From: JBDHWG01 sp046328505
GTDB lineage: Bacteria > Chloroflexota > Anaerolineae > Epilineales > JAHCIE01
Assembly: GCA_046328505.1 (NCBI GenBank)
Contig: JAXLWL010000003.1
Span: 806,001 to 870,000 of the forward strand
DNA length: 64,000 nt
Direction: 5' to 3'
Made by a program: the position numbers and the translations under genes. Of the stretch, positions 45,703 through 53,579 are shown piece by piece. Within the stretch, counting starts at the first letter, position 1. The number at the start of each line of letters is the position of its first letter. The notes beneath the pieces were generated by a model. It ran no database searches and was not told where the DNA came from. It saw only the letters and a list, made by a program, of their open reading frames with translations.

Positions 45703-47953
45703 TCAGCTTGAGCGTTCGACTGCTGGCGCTTCCAAACGGGCCGATTGGGTTTCTCACCCGCGGCATTGGGCCATCGCCGTTCTCATCGCTCTGTTCCTCG
45801 TCCTCGGCGCGCTCCACGTCTTCTGGTCGCCAATCTTCATCAAGCCCGACGAGTCCTGGCACATGGGCTATGTCGAGTATCTGCGGCGCAACGGCGGCCT
45901 GCCGAGCGTGCGCCTGAGCCTCCCCGCTGGGCAGGCGCGCGGGCGCGCCGAGCCGGAGGGGCATCAGCCGCCCCTGTACTACGCCGCCGTCGCGCTGGCG
46001 ACCTGGCCCAACGACCTGGCCGACATCGACAACATGTACCGCCGCAACCCCCACTTCCTCACCACCGAGACCGGCAACCTCAACGTCTGGGCGCCTTTGC
46101 CGAGCCGAGCCGAGAGCGCCTTCTACGTCGGGCGCGCCGTCTCGCTACTCTTCGGCGCGGTGGCCGTCGCCGCGACCTACGGCGCGGCGCTGGAGTTCCT
46201 CCCCTGGGGCGCGGCGCTCATGGCGGCGGCCGCTCTCGCCTTCAATCCGCAGTTCCTCGTGATCAGCACATCCCTCAGCAACGATGTGCCGGCCGCCGCG
46301 TGGTGTGCGCTGGCGCTGTGGGCGGCGCTGCGGAGCATTCGCCGCGGCCTGACAATGCGCCGCGCGGCCGCGTTCGGCCTCGCCGTCGGCCTGGGAGTAC
46401 TGACCAAGCTCAGCGGCTTGCTGCCGCTGGCCCTCCTGCCGCTCATGCTGGTCAGCCCCTCGCCCCTCGTTAGTCCCTCACCCCCCAACCCCCTCTCCCC
46501 TTGTGGGAGAGGGGGTTGGGGGGTGAGGGAAAGGATTCCGGCCGCTCTCGTCGCCGTGGTGTTGGCGCTACTGCTACCGCTGCCCTGGTTCATCCGCAAT
46601 CTACAGCTCTACGGCGATCCCCTCGCAACCGCCCCCGTCTTCGCTCTGATGGGGCAGCGGTCGGGTATCATCTCGCCGAGTGACCTGGGCGCGCTCCTGC
46701 TGTTCATCGGGCGCTCGTACTGGCTGGATGTGGGGCCGGGCGGCGTCGGCTTTGGGCCGGCGTGGCTGTACCTCGCCCTGGCCGCGCTCGTGATTGTTTG
46801 CGCTGTCGGCGTCGTAGTCGCGTGGCGGAAGCGGCCGGACTGGCGGCTTCCGATTCTCGCCCTCGTCTTCTACGCGCTGGTCGTCATGCTCAGCGTGCTT
46901 AGCCTTGGCACGCGCACGCGAACATTCATGGGCGGCGGGCGCCTTGCATTTCCGTTCGCGGGCGCGCTGGCGATCCTGCTGGCTCTCGGCGCGTGGTCCC
47001 TCGTGCCCAAACGCTGGCAGCCCGCGCTGATCGCGGGCTGGAGCGGCGCGTGGCTGGCGCTGGCCGTGGTTGTCACCTGGCTGTTCGTCGCCGCGCCGTT
47101 CGCGCCCCCGGCCGTGGTTCCCGCGACGGCCTCGGCGCCTGTTGCCACATTCGACGGCGGCTTCGTGCTTCACGACACGCAGGTCGGGCCGCTCGGACGC
47201 GACGGGAACGCGCAGGTCGCGCTGGACTGGGAGGTAACGCAGCCGCCCGGCCACCTCTACAGCGTGTTCGTGCAGGCGCTGAACCCGGCCGGCCCCGGCC
47301 TGCTGGCCCAGGTGGACACCCTCCCCGGCGGGGGGTACTTCCCGTGGGAGCGTTGGACGCCGGGCGTGCCGCGCCGTGACACGTATACCCTGTCGCTACC
47401 GACGGTCGACGAGCCGCAGCGCGTGCCGGTCATCGCGGGGCTGTACGACAGCGCGACGATGAAGCGCCTCACGGCGACCCAGGACGGTCGCAAGGTCGAT
47501 GCGGTGACGGTGGGAAGCATTGTCCTTCGTCCGGCGTCGCCCTTGAGCGTGCCGGAGGCAGCTCGGCTGCCTCAGCCCGTGGCTTTCGGCGATGCGCGGC
47601 TCGTGGGCGCGGAGATCGCGCCGGAAGACGACAAGCTCGGCGTCACGTTGTGGTGGCAGGCCGATGCCGCGCTCCCGACCGACTACACAGTCTTCGTCCA
47701 CCTTCTTGGCCCGGACGGTCAGGCTGCATCCGGCGACAGCCCACCGGCGGGGGGGCGCTTTCCGACCAGCGCGTGGGCCGCCGGCGATGTCGTTCGCGAT
47801 GAGCACGTTATCCCACTGGACAAGGTCGCGCCCGGCCCATACCGCGTCGGCGTCGGGCTCTACGACGCAGCGACAGGAGCGCGCGTCACCGCGGCACAGA
47901 GCGGCGCGCAACTACCCGATGACACGGCCGTCGTCGGCGAGGTGACGCGGTAG
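45698..47953 (+). CDS. GT-C-like polytopic membrane protein (glycosyltransferase family 39-like)
   Basis: 751 residues from the ATG at 45698; an earlier ATG at 45626 lies inside the repeat and neither has a ribosome-binding site. About ten membrane helices follow a first loop with KPDESWHMGYVEYL, the acidic motif placement of GT-C glycosyltransferases that use polyprenyl-phosphate sugars. From about residue 480 a soluble beta-rich region has two similar parts (each near LDWEVTQPPGHLYSVFVQ and LWWQADAALPTDYTVFVH). Between helices, residues about 259-278 (PNPLSPCGRGGWGVRE) are encoded by a perfect palindromic repeat. Sugar transfer onto proteins or lipids outside the membrane is the likely role. 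Confidence 0.7.
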   Translation: MTQLERSTAGASKRADWVSHPRHWAIAVLIALFLVLGALHVFWSPIFIKPDESWHMGYVEYLRRNGGLPSVRLSLPAGQARGRAEPEGHQPPLYYAAVALATWPNDLADIDNMYRRNPHFLTTETGNLNVWAPLPSRAESAFYVGRAVSLLFGAVAVAATYGAALEFLPWGAALMAAAALAFNPQFLVISTSLSNDVPAAAWCALALWAALRSIRRGLTMRRAAAFGLAVGLGVLTKLSGLLPLALLPLMLVSPSPLVSPSPPNPLSPCGRGGWGVRERIPAALVAVVLALLLPLPWFIRNLQLYGDPLATAPVFALMGQRSGIISPSDLGALLLFIGRSYWLDVGPGGVGFGPAWLYLALAALVIVCAVGVVVAWRKRPDWRLPILALVFYALVVMLSVLSLGTRTRTFMGGGRLAFPFAGALAILLALGAWSLVPKRWQPALIAGWSGAWLALAVVVTWLFVAAPFAPPAVVPATASAPVATFDGGFVLHDTQVGPLGRDGNAQVALDWEVTQPPGHLYSVFVQALNPAGPGLLAQVDTLPGGGYFPWERWTPGVPRRDTYTLSLPTVDEPQRVPVIAGLYDSATMKRLTATQDGRKVDAVTVGSIVLRPASPLSVPEAARLPQPVAFGDARLVGAEIAPEDDKLGVTLWWQADAALPTDYTVFVHLLGPDGQAASGDSPPAGGRFPTSAWAAGDVVRDEHVIPLDKVAPGPYRVGVGLYDAATGARVTAAQSGAQLPDDTAVVGEVTR
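46475..46529. repeat. Perfect 25-bp-arm palindrome inside a coding sequence
   Basis: Arms 46475-46499 and 46505-46529 are exact inverse complements around the five-base loop CTTGT. The unit reads CCCTCACCCCCCAACCCC on one side and its mirror on the other, the style of a dispersed repeat common in Chloroflexota and other phyla. It is translated in frame within the GT-C-like gene. Confidence 0.9.
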
Positions 47954-47963
47954 CGAGTGCAGT

Positions 47964-48206
47964 GTCGCTGCGAGGAGCGCGCCAGCGCGACGAAGCAGCC
48001 TCCCGCTAGATGAAAGAAACGCTGTTGCTGCTTAGACCACCCTTCACCAGGGCGGGAGATTGCTACGCTGAGATGAAAATAGCGCGGCTGTCGCCCTGAG
48101 CGCAGCGAAGGGCCTCCAACGGCACCGGGATGCTTCGCTTCGCTCAGCATGACATTTTCATAGTTACGGGTGACCCAAGGGTCATATAGACTGCGCTCGC
48201 AATGAC
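47964..48206. repeat. MITE-like repeat, copy B
   Basis: A 243-base unit fills most of the gap before the TauE/SafE gene. Its ends are GTCGCTGCGAG and CTCGCAATGAC, imperfect inverted repeats. From about 48050 to the right end it is nearly identical to the inverse complement of 61558-61713. Confidence 0.8.
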
Positions 48207-48325
48207 AGGCTAGCGGTAACAGCATGTTCAGTCGCAAAGTTGCCAAAGTTGACAGGCGCATCGCGGCGGTTTATGCTCTAGACCGCGCGTCCGCCGCATC
48301 AGTCCACGCCCGGAGAACCTGCCCC

Positions 48326-49093
48326 ATGGACCTTAGTCTACTCAACCTTCTGGTACTCGGCCTCGCCGCCGTCGGCGCAGGAGCCGTCAACGCCATCGCC
48401 GGTGGTGGCACACTCATCACCTTTCCGACCATGGTCGCGATGGGGGTCCCGCCGCTCAACGCGAATGTCACCAACACGGTGTCACTCTTTCCGGGCTACT
48501 TCGGGGGGACGATGGCGCAGCGCGGCGACCTGGCCGGTCAGCGGCGGCGCGTGCGGCTGCTGGCGCCGGTCGGCGTCGTGGGCGGGCTTGTCGGCGGCAT
48601 TCTGCTGTTGCTGACGGGCGAGGCGATCTTCAAGGCCCTGGTGCCGTGGCTTATCATCATGGCCTCGACGCTGCTGCTCTTCCAGGACCGCATCCGCGGC
48701 TGGGTGGTGCGCCGCCTCACAAGCCCCGAGCAGACTCACGTGAACGAAACGTGGTCCATCGGGCCCGTGTTCCTGGCGTCGGTATACGGCGGCTACTTCG
48801 GGGCGGGGCTGAGCGTCATCCTGATCGCCGTCCTCGGCCTGGTCATTCACGACAACCTGACGCGCATCAACGCGCTCAAGCAGGCGATCTCGCTGTGCGT
48901 CAACGTGGCGGCGGCTATCTTCTTCGTGTTTTCGGGTAAGGTGGTGTGGATTGCAGTGCCGGTGATGATGATCGGGGCGCTGCTCGGCGGCGTGATCGGC
49001 GGGCGGATGGCGAGCCGCATCAAGGCCAGCACCCTCCGCACGATCGTCGTAATCATCGGCTACGTCGTCGGCGTCATCTACCTGTTCCGGTAA
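48326..49093 (+). CDS. TauE/SafE (TSUP) family transporter
   Basis: 255 residues from the ATG at 48326 with CGGAGA upstream; an earlier in-frame opening reaches back toward the repeat. About seven or eight membrane helices contain the family blocks GAVNAIAGGGTLITFPTMVAMGV and NVTNTVSLFPGYFGG in the first half and VYGGYFGAGLSVILIAVLGL in the second. TSUP proteins export sulfite, sulfonates or related anions. The endonuclease III gene starts five bases later. The substrate is unknown. Confidence 0.88.
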   Translation: MDLSLLNLLVLGLAAVGAGAVNAIAGGGTLITFPTMVAMGVPPLNANVTNTVSLFPGYFGGTMAQRGDLAGQRRRVRLLAPVGVVGGLVGGILLLLTGEAIFKALVPWLIIMASTLLLFQDRIRGWVVRRLTSPEQTHVNETWSIGPVFLASVYGGYFGAGLSVILIAVLGLVIHDNLTRINALKQAISLCVNVAAAIFFVFSGKVVWIAVPVMMIGALLGGVIGGRMASRIKASTLRTIVVIIGYVVGVIYLFR

Positions 49094-49097
49094 GTCT

Positions 49098-49754
49098 ATG
49101 CGAGACGAAGACATTCACGCCGCCCTGGCGGCGCTGCGCGAGGCCGCGCCCGGCTGGGACACGCCGCTGGTCGACGCGATGGCGGCGCGAGGGACGACTC
49201 CCTTTCGCGTCCTGGCCGCGACTATCCTCAGCCTGCGCACGCAAGACCGGACGACGGCGCAGGCCACGCCGCGCCTGTTCGCCCTGGCTGACACGCCACA
49301 GGCCATGCTCGCGCTGACGCCGGAGCAGATCGAGGCGGCCATCTACCCCGTCGGCTTCTACCGCAACAAGGCGCGCACGCTGCTGGACCTGAGCCGCACT
49401 CTCGTCGAGGATTATGGCGGGGAAGTGCCGGATGACCTGGACACGCTGCTAACGCTGCCGGGCGTTGGGCGGAAGACGGCCAATCTCGTGCTGACGGCGG
49501 GCTACAACAAGCCGGGCATCTGTGTGGATACCCACGTCCACCGCATCACGAATCGCTGGGGCTATGTGCAGACGAAGACGCCGGAGCAGACAGAGATGGC
49601 GCTGCGGGAGAAGCTGCCGCCCGAGTACTGGATCGAGATCAACACGTTACTCGTCGCCCTGGGCCAGAACATCTGCCACCCGACGTCGCCGCGCTGCTCG
49701 ATCTGCCCTGTGCGCCAGTGGTGCGACCGCGTCGGCGTGACGCGGAGCCGGTGA
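49098..49754 (+). CDS. nth: Endonuclease III (DNA glycosylase/AP lyase)
   Basis: 218 residues. The helix-hairpin-helix has the catalytic Lys in LPGVGRKTANLVL, with the catalytic Asp in CVDTHVHRITNRWG. The C-terminal 4Fe-4S cluster ligands follow the classic spacing C-X6-C-X2-C-X5-C (CHPTSPRCSICPVRQWC). It removes oxidised pyrimidines in base excision repair. It is co-directional with the TSUP gene and ends nine bases from the convergent acyltransferase gene. Confidence 0.96.
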   Translation: MRDEDIHAALAALREAAPGWDTPLVDAMAARGTTPFRVLAATILSLRTQDRTTAQATPRLFALADTPQAMLALTPEQIEAAIYPVGFYRNKARTLLDLSRTLVEDYGGEVPDDLDTLLTLPGVGRKTANLVLTAGYNKPGICVDTHVHRITNRWGYVQTKTPEQTEMALREKLPPEYWIEINTLLVALGQNICHPTSPRCSICPVRQWCDRVGVTRSR

Positions 49755-49763
49755 AATCCCTCG

Positions 49764-51503
49764 CTACTCCGGCTGGTGGATGCGGCAGTAGACCGAGCCG
49801 GCCAGCGGCTTGTTGCGGCACGGATGGCCCGCTTTCGTCAGGGCGTGACAGTGTGCCGTTGACCCGTTCGTGGGCTGGCTTCCCCCGAACGTCTCGTAGG
49901 GATAGCTATAGGCCGCGGCCTGGGCCGTGACCTGGCCGGCCGTCTCCGTATCTGGCGGCGGAGCGGCTTTCGCCGACTTGCGGCGCCGGCTCCGCGGCGT
50001 CGGGTGCGGTGTCCCAGATGGCTGCGCCGCCTCCTCGTCGGTGATCTCCGTCGGATGGGCTTCTTCCGCGGGTGCGGCGGCGCGCTGAACCTCGGCGGCA
50101 CGCGCGCTGAACGTGGAGGCCATGTCCAGCAAGAAGCGCAGCTCAACCTGGAAGTCGGACACGATAGCTTCCGGGTGCGGCACCAATCCCGCGTCGGTCG
50201 CCACGCCCACGACCACATCCCCCGCATAGCTGAGAATGCTCACGCCGAGGCCGAGGCGGCCCGACTGGGGCACCCAGAACATGATGTCCTTCACCGCCCG
50301 GCCGGCCAGGTAGATCGTCTGGCGCGGGCCAGGCACATTGGTCATGACGCCGGTGCCTTTTGCCCCGAACATCTCGATCACCATCCCCTGCACTTCTTGC
50401 GACGTCATCCCGACCGCGTTCAGCAGGCCGAACACAACCACGGCTTCAGGCGAAGTCTTGATCTCGTCCATGCGCGCTTTGATGCGATACAGGCGCTCCA
50501 ACGGCTTGTCGGTGCCGATGGGCAGATCGAGGAAGACGAGGCCGAAGCGGTTGCCGAGGGTCAGGGGCGCGTCGGGCGGGCGCAGGTTGACCGGCACAAC
50601 GGCGCGGATGCTCTTGCCCTCAATGTCGTCGCCCTGGGAGAGCAGGTAGCGCCGCAGAGCGCCGGCGACCGCCGTGAGAAGGACATCGTTGACCGTGCCG
50701 CCCATCGCCCGGCCAATAGTCTTGACATCATCCAGGGGAATGGGGTCCGACCAGGCAGCGTGCTTGTCCGGGCCGAGCGGGCCCTTGAGCGACGTCGGCG
50801 GGTCGGGATGGAGAGCGACGAGACGCGCCAGCGTGACCGCGCCGTCGAGACCGACTTCGGCCGCCTTGCGCGCGTGGTCCGGGTGGCTGATGAGGTCCAC
50901 GCCCTCGTTGACAACGCTCTCGGTTACCTTGCGCGTCCCATCCACGAGGTCGGTCACCGGCCGCATGAGCGAGAGCAAAGGGTTGCCGGGCTTGCGCCGG
51001 CGCCGCTGCGGGCGGTCGTCGACCCACGCCGCATCTGGCTCGCTGTCGGTCATACCCAGGAGCACGCCGATGAGCGCGATGCCGTCGGCCATGCTATGGT
51101 GGATCCGCCCGATGAGAGCGCTGCCCTGACCGTAGCCTTCCACGAGATGATATTCCCACGGCGACCGGGTGAGGTCGAGGGGCATACTCATCAGGTGGCT
51201 GACGAGGCGTTCCAGCATCTCCTTGTCGCCGGGTGGCGGCAATTTGAACCGGCGCAGATGGTTGTCGATGTCGAAGGTGGGGTCAACTTCCCAGTATGGG
51301 GAACCAAACTTGGGCTCGACGATCTTGGAGCGAAAACGATCCCAGCGCAGCAGCCGCTCTTCGAGCGTCGCCTTGACGCGCCCGTAGTCCAGCGGCTGAT
51401 CGAACATCATCACGCCAGTAATCATCATGAGGTTGTCGCGGTCTTCCATCCGCAGCCAGGCGGTATCCACAGAAGACAGCGGTTCGCGACGTCGGCGGGC
51501 CAT
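49764..51503 (-). CDS. WS/DGAT acyltransferase with C-terminal zinc-finger-like tail
   Basis: 579 residues. The active-site motif HHSMADG (135-141) and the later NVPGPRQTIYLAG and PLDDVKTIGRAMGGTVNDVLL blocks identify a wax ester synthase/diacylglycerol acyltransferase. It makes storage wax esters or triacylglycerol from acyl-CoA at the membrane face. Unusually, after about residue 455 there is a Pro/Ala-rich linker. The last ~30 residues contain Cys552, Cys562, Cys573 and His576 (C-X9-C-X10-C-X2-H), resembling small zinc-binding tails of the DUF5763 type. The ATG at 51503 has GGGGAGG upstream. Confidence 0.9.
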   Translation of the reverse strand: MARRRREPLSSVDTAWLRMEDRDNLMMITGVMMFDQPLDYGRVKATLEERLLRWDRFRSKIVEPKFGSPYWEVDPTFDIDNHLRRFKLPPPGDKEMLERLVSHLMSMPLDLTRSPWEYHLVEGYGQGSALIGRIHHSMADGIALIGVLLGMTDSEPDAAWVDDRPQRRRRKPGNPLLSLMRPVTDLVDGTRKVTESVVNEGVDLISHPDHARKAAEVGLDGAVTLARLVALHPDPPTSLKGPLGPDKHAAWSDPIPLDDVKTIGRAMGGTVNDVLLTAVAGALRRYLLSQGDDIEGKSIRAVVPVNLRPPDAPLTLGNRFGLVFLDLPIGTDKPLERLYRIKARMDEIKTSPEAVVVFGLLNAVGMTSQEVQGMVIEMFGAKGTGVMTNVPGPRQTIYLAGRAVKDIMFWVPQSGRLGLGVSILSYAGDVVVGVATDAGLVPHPEAIVSDFQVELRFLLDMASTFSARAAEVQRAAAPAEEAHPTEITDEEAAQPSGTPHPTPRSRRRKSAKAAPPPDTETAGQVTAQAAAYSYPYETFGGSQPTNGSTAHCHALTKAGHPCRNKPLAGSVYCRIHQPE

Positions 51504-51543
51504 AGGTTACCCTCCCCTGCTACACTTACAGTACTTCCCGTGT

Positions 51544-51573
51544 ATTATACGCGGGTGGGTCAAGAACGGCGAA
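51544..51573 (-). promoter_or_regulatory. Putative promoter of the WS/DGAT gene
   Basis: A perfect minus-strand TATAAT (51549-51544) lies 40 bases before the start. The best -35 is TTCGCC (51573-51568) at 18 bases, which is weak. Confidence 0.4.
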
Positions 51574-51580
51574 CTGATGC

Positions 51581-52525
51581 CTAGTCCTTCGAGCGCGGGT
51601 CGAGGGCGTCGCGCAGGCCATTGCCCATCAGGTTGACCGCGAGCACCGTGATGAAGATGAAGAAGCCGGGAATGATGACCAGGCTTACCGAGCGATAGAT
51701 GTACTGCTGCGAGTTGGATAGCATGTTGCCCCAGCTCGGTATAGGCGGCTGAATGCCGAAGCTCAGGTAGCTCAGCGCCGCTTCGGTAAGGATGATAGCG
51801 CCGACCGTCAGGGACGCCCAGACGATCATGACGTTGATGACGTTGGGCAGCAGGTGGCGCCACAGGATGCGTGTGTTCGATGCGCCTACCGCCCGCGCGG
51901 CGTCTACGTAGTCCCTCCCCTTGACCGACATCACCTCGCCACGCACGAGACGCGAGATGCCCGTCCAGCTCAGCGACGCGATGACGATTGAGAGCACGAC
52001 GACGTTGGGCGAGAAGAAGGTTGCAATCAGGATAAGAATGAACAGGCCCGGTAAGGCGATGACCACATCGACAACACGCATGAGAACGTTGTCCGTCATC
52101 CCGCCATAGAACCCGGCCAGCAGGCCGAGGAGTGTCCCAATGGTGAGGGCGATGAGCACGGTGAGCGCGGCGACGCTGAGCGAGACGCGCGCGCCGTAGA
52201 CGATGCGGGTCAGGACATCGCGGCCCAGCTCGTCCGCCCCCAGGATGTAGCCGGGGGACAGGGGCGGCTTGAAGGCATTGAGCAGGCTCTGGTCGGAGTA
52301 CTTCTTGTGGGTGACATTCGCGGAGATGAAGTCGGCCCCGATCGCCATGAGAACGAGGAGAACGAACACCACTGTCGCCGCCATGGCGATCTTGTTGCGG
52401 CGGAAGCGGCGCATGCCCCTGGCCCAGAACCCCTGGCTCTTGCGCGCGAGGACACCAAATTGGTGGGGCACGGGGAGCGCTGCGGCCATCGTCGCCACTT
52501 CGGTTGTCGGCTCTGTCGTCGCCAT
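51581..52525 (-). CDS. Peptide/opine/nickel-type ABC transporter permease (DppC-like)
   Basis: 314 residues from the ATG at 52525 with GAGG upstream; a TTG five codons earlier is an alternative. It has the N-terminal RRFRRNKIAMAATVVFVLLVLMA segment typical of DppC, LGADELGRDVLTRIVYGARVSL and the EAA-loop region DYVDAARAVGASNTRILWRHLLPN. About six membrane helices are expected. It pairs with the DppB-like permease encoded 11 bases upstream in the same operon. Confidence 0.92.
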   Translation of the reverse strand: MATTEPTTEVATMAAALPVPHQFGVLARKSQGFWARGMRRFRRNKIAMAATVVFVLLVLMAIGADFISANVTHKKYSDQSLLNAFKPPLSPGYILGADELGRDVLTRIVYGARVSLSVAALTVLIALTIGTLLGLLAGFYGGMTDNVLMRVVDVVIALPGLFILILIATFFSPNVVVLSIVIASLSWTGISRLVRGEVMSVKGRDYVDAARAVGASNTRILWRHLLPNVINVMIVWASLTVGAIILTEAALSYLSFGIQPPIPSWGNMLSNSQQYIYRSVSLVIIPGFFIFITVLAVNLMGNGLRDALDPRSKD

Positions 52526-52536
52526 GACCGCCTCTC

Positions 52537-53505
52537 TCAATCGTAGCGGATGCGCGGGTCGAGGACGCCGTAAGCGATGTCCGCGATCAGGTTGCCGATG
52601 ATGACGATGACGGCCGTAATCGTGACCAGCCCCATGATGGTTGTGTAATCGCGCTCGGTGGCGGCGTCGTAGGCCAGGCGGCCGATGCCCGGCCAGGAGA
52701 AGATGACCTCGATGATGAGCGCGCCGCTGAACAGGAGCGGCAGCGCGAGACCAATCAGGGTCACGAATGGGATGAGGCCGTTGCGAAGGGCGTGGCCGAA
52801 GGTCACCTTGTAGTCGGAGAGACCTTTCGCCTGGGCCGTGCGCACGTAATCCTGGCCCATCGCCTCGATCATGCTAGAGCGAATGTAGCGCGACCACGCC
52901 GCGACGAAGCCGACGGCCAGGACGAAGGCCGGCAGGAGCAGGTGCCACAGCATGTCGCCGAGCGTGAAGGGCTTACCCGTACTGATAATGCCGCCGGAGG
53001 GTAGCGACGGCAGCCCCCACTCCTTGAACTCGACGGCGAAGAGCAGGATGCACACGAGGCCAAGCCAGAAAGCGGGGATGGCCTGGCCCGCCGTGGAGAT
53101 GATCGTGGCCGCCTGGTCGAACCACTTGCCACGGCGCACGGCGGAATACACGCCGACCGGAACCGAAATCACGAGGGCGATGATCAGGGCCGCCACGGAA
53201 AGGATGAGCGTGTTCCCGATGCGCTCGCCGATGCGCTCGATGACCGGCCGCCCGGTAATCATCGAGATGCCAAAGTCACCGCGGGCCATGCCCCACACCC
53301 AGCGCAGGTACTGCTCATAGAGTGGCCGGTCGAGGCCGAGGTTGGCGCGGATGCGGGCGATGTCTTCCGGTTTGATGTTCGGGTTGAACTCGAACTGAGC
53401 CAGCGGGCTGCCCGGCGCCGCGTGAACGAGGGCAAAGACCAGGATGGTGATGCCGAGCACCAGCGGAATGGCTTCGAGCATCCGGCGCAGAATGTAACCC
53501 TGCAT
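52537..53505 (-). CDS. Peptide/opine/nickel-type ABC transporter permease (DppB-like)
   Basis: 322 residues from the ATG at 53505, with GGAGG six bases upstream. The N-terminus MQGYILRRMLEAIPLVLGITILVF and the LGLDRPLYEQYLRWVWGMARGDFG block are characteristic of DppB. The EAA loop is QDYVRTAQAKGLSDYKVTFGHALRN. It forms the membrane channel with the DppC-like partner. The gap to the binding-protein gene (74 bases) holds a degenerate palindromic repeat. Confidence 0.93.
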   Translation of the reverse strand: MQGYILRRMLEAIPLVLGITILVFALVHAAPGSPLAQFEFNPNIKPEDIARIRANLGLDRPLYEQYLRWVWGMARGDFGISMITGRPVIERIGERIGNTLILSVAALIIALVISVPVGVYSAVRRGKWFDQAATIISTAGQAIPAFWLGLVCILLFAVEFKEWGLPSLPSGGIISTGKPFTLGDMLWHLLLPAFVLAVGFVAAWSRYIRSSMIEAMGQDYVRTAQAKGLSDYKVTFGHALRNGLIPFVTLIGLALPLLFSGALIIEVIFSWPGIGRLAYDAATERDYTTIMGLVTITAVIVIIGNLIADIAYGVLDPRIRYD

Positions 53506-53530
53506 GCGTTTCCTCCGCCCTCTCCCCTCG

Positions 53531-53558
53531 CCCCCTCTCCCATTCTTGAGAGAGGGGG
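53531..53558. repeat. Degenerate CCCCCTCTC palindrome
   Basis: Nine-base arms (53531-53539 and 53550-53558) with a ten-base loop in the gap between the binding-protein and permease genes. It is a decayed relative of the repeat at 46475. It could form a hairpin in the mRNA that lets the binding protein be made in excess. Confidence 0.55.
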
Positions 53559-53579
53559 AAACGGGTCGGGGATTGGCCA

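Noticed and set aside
45228..48206. Could the intergenic repeats be a CRISPR array?
   Set aside because: The units are over 200 bases, in few copies and without regular spacers.
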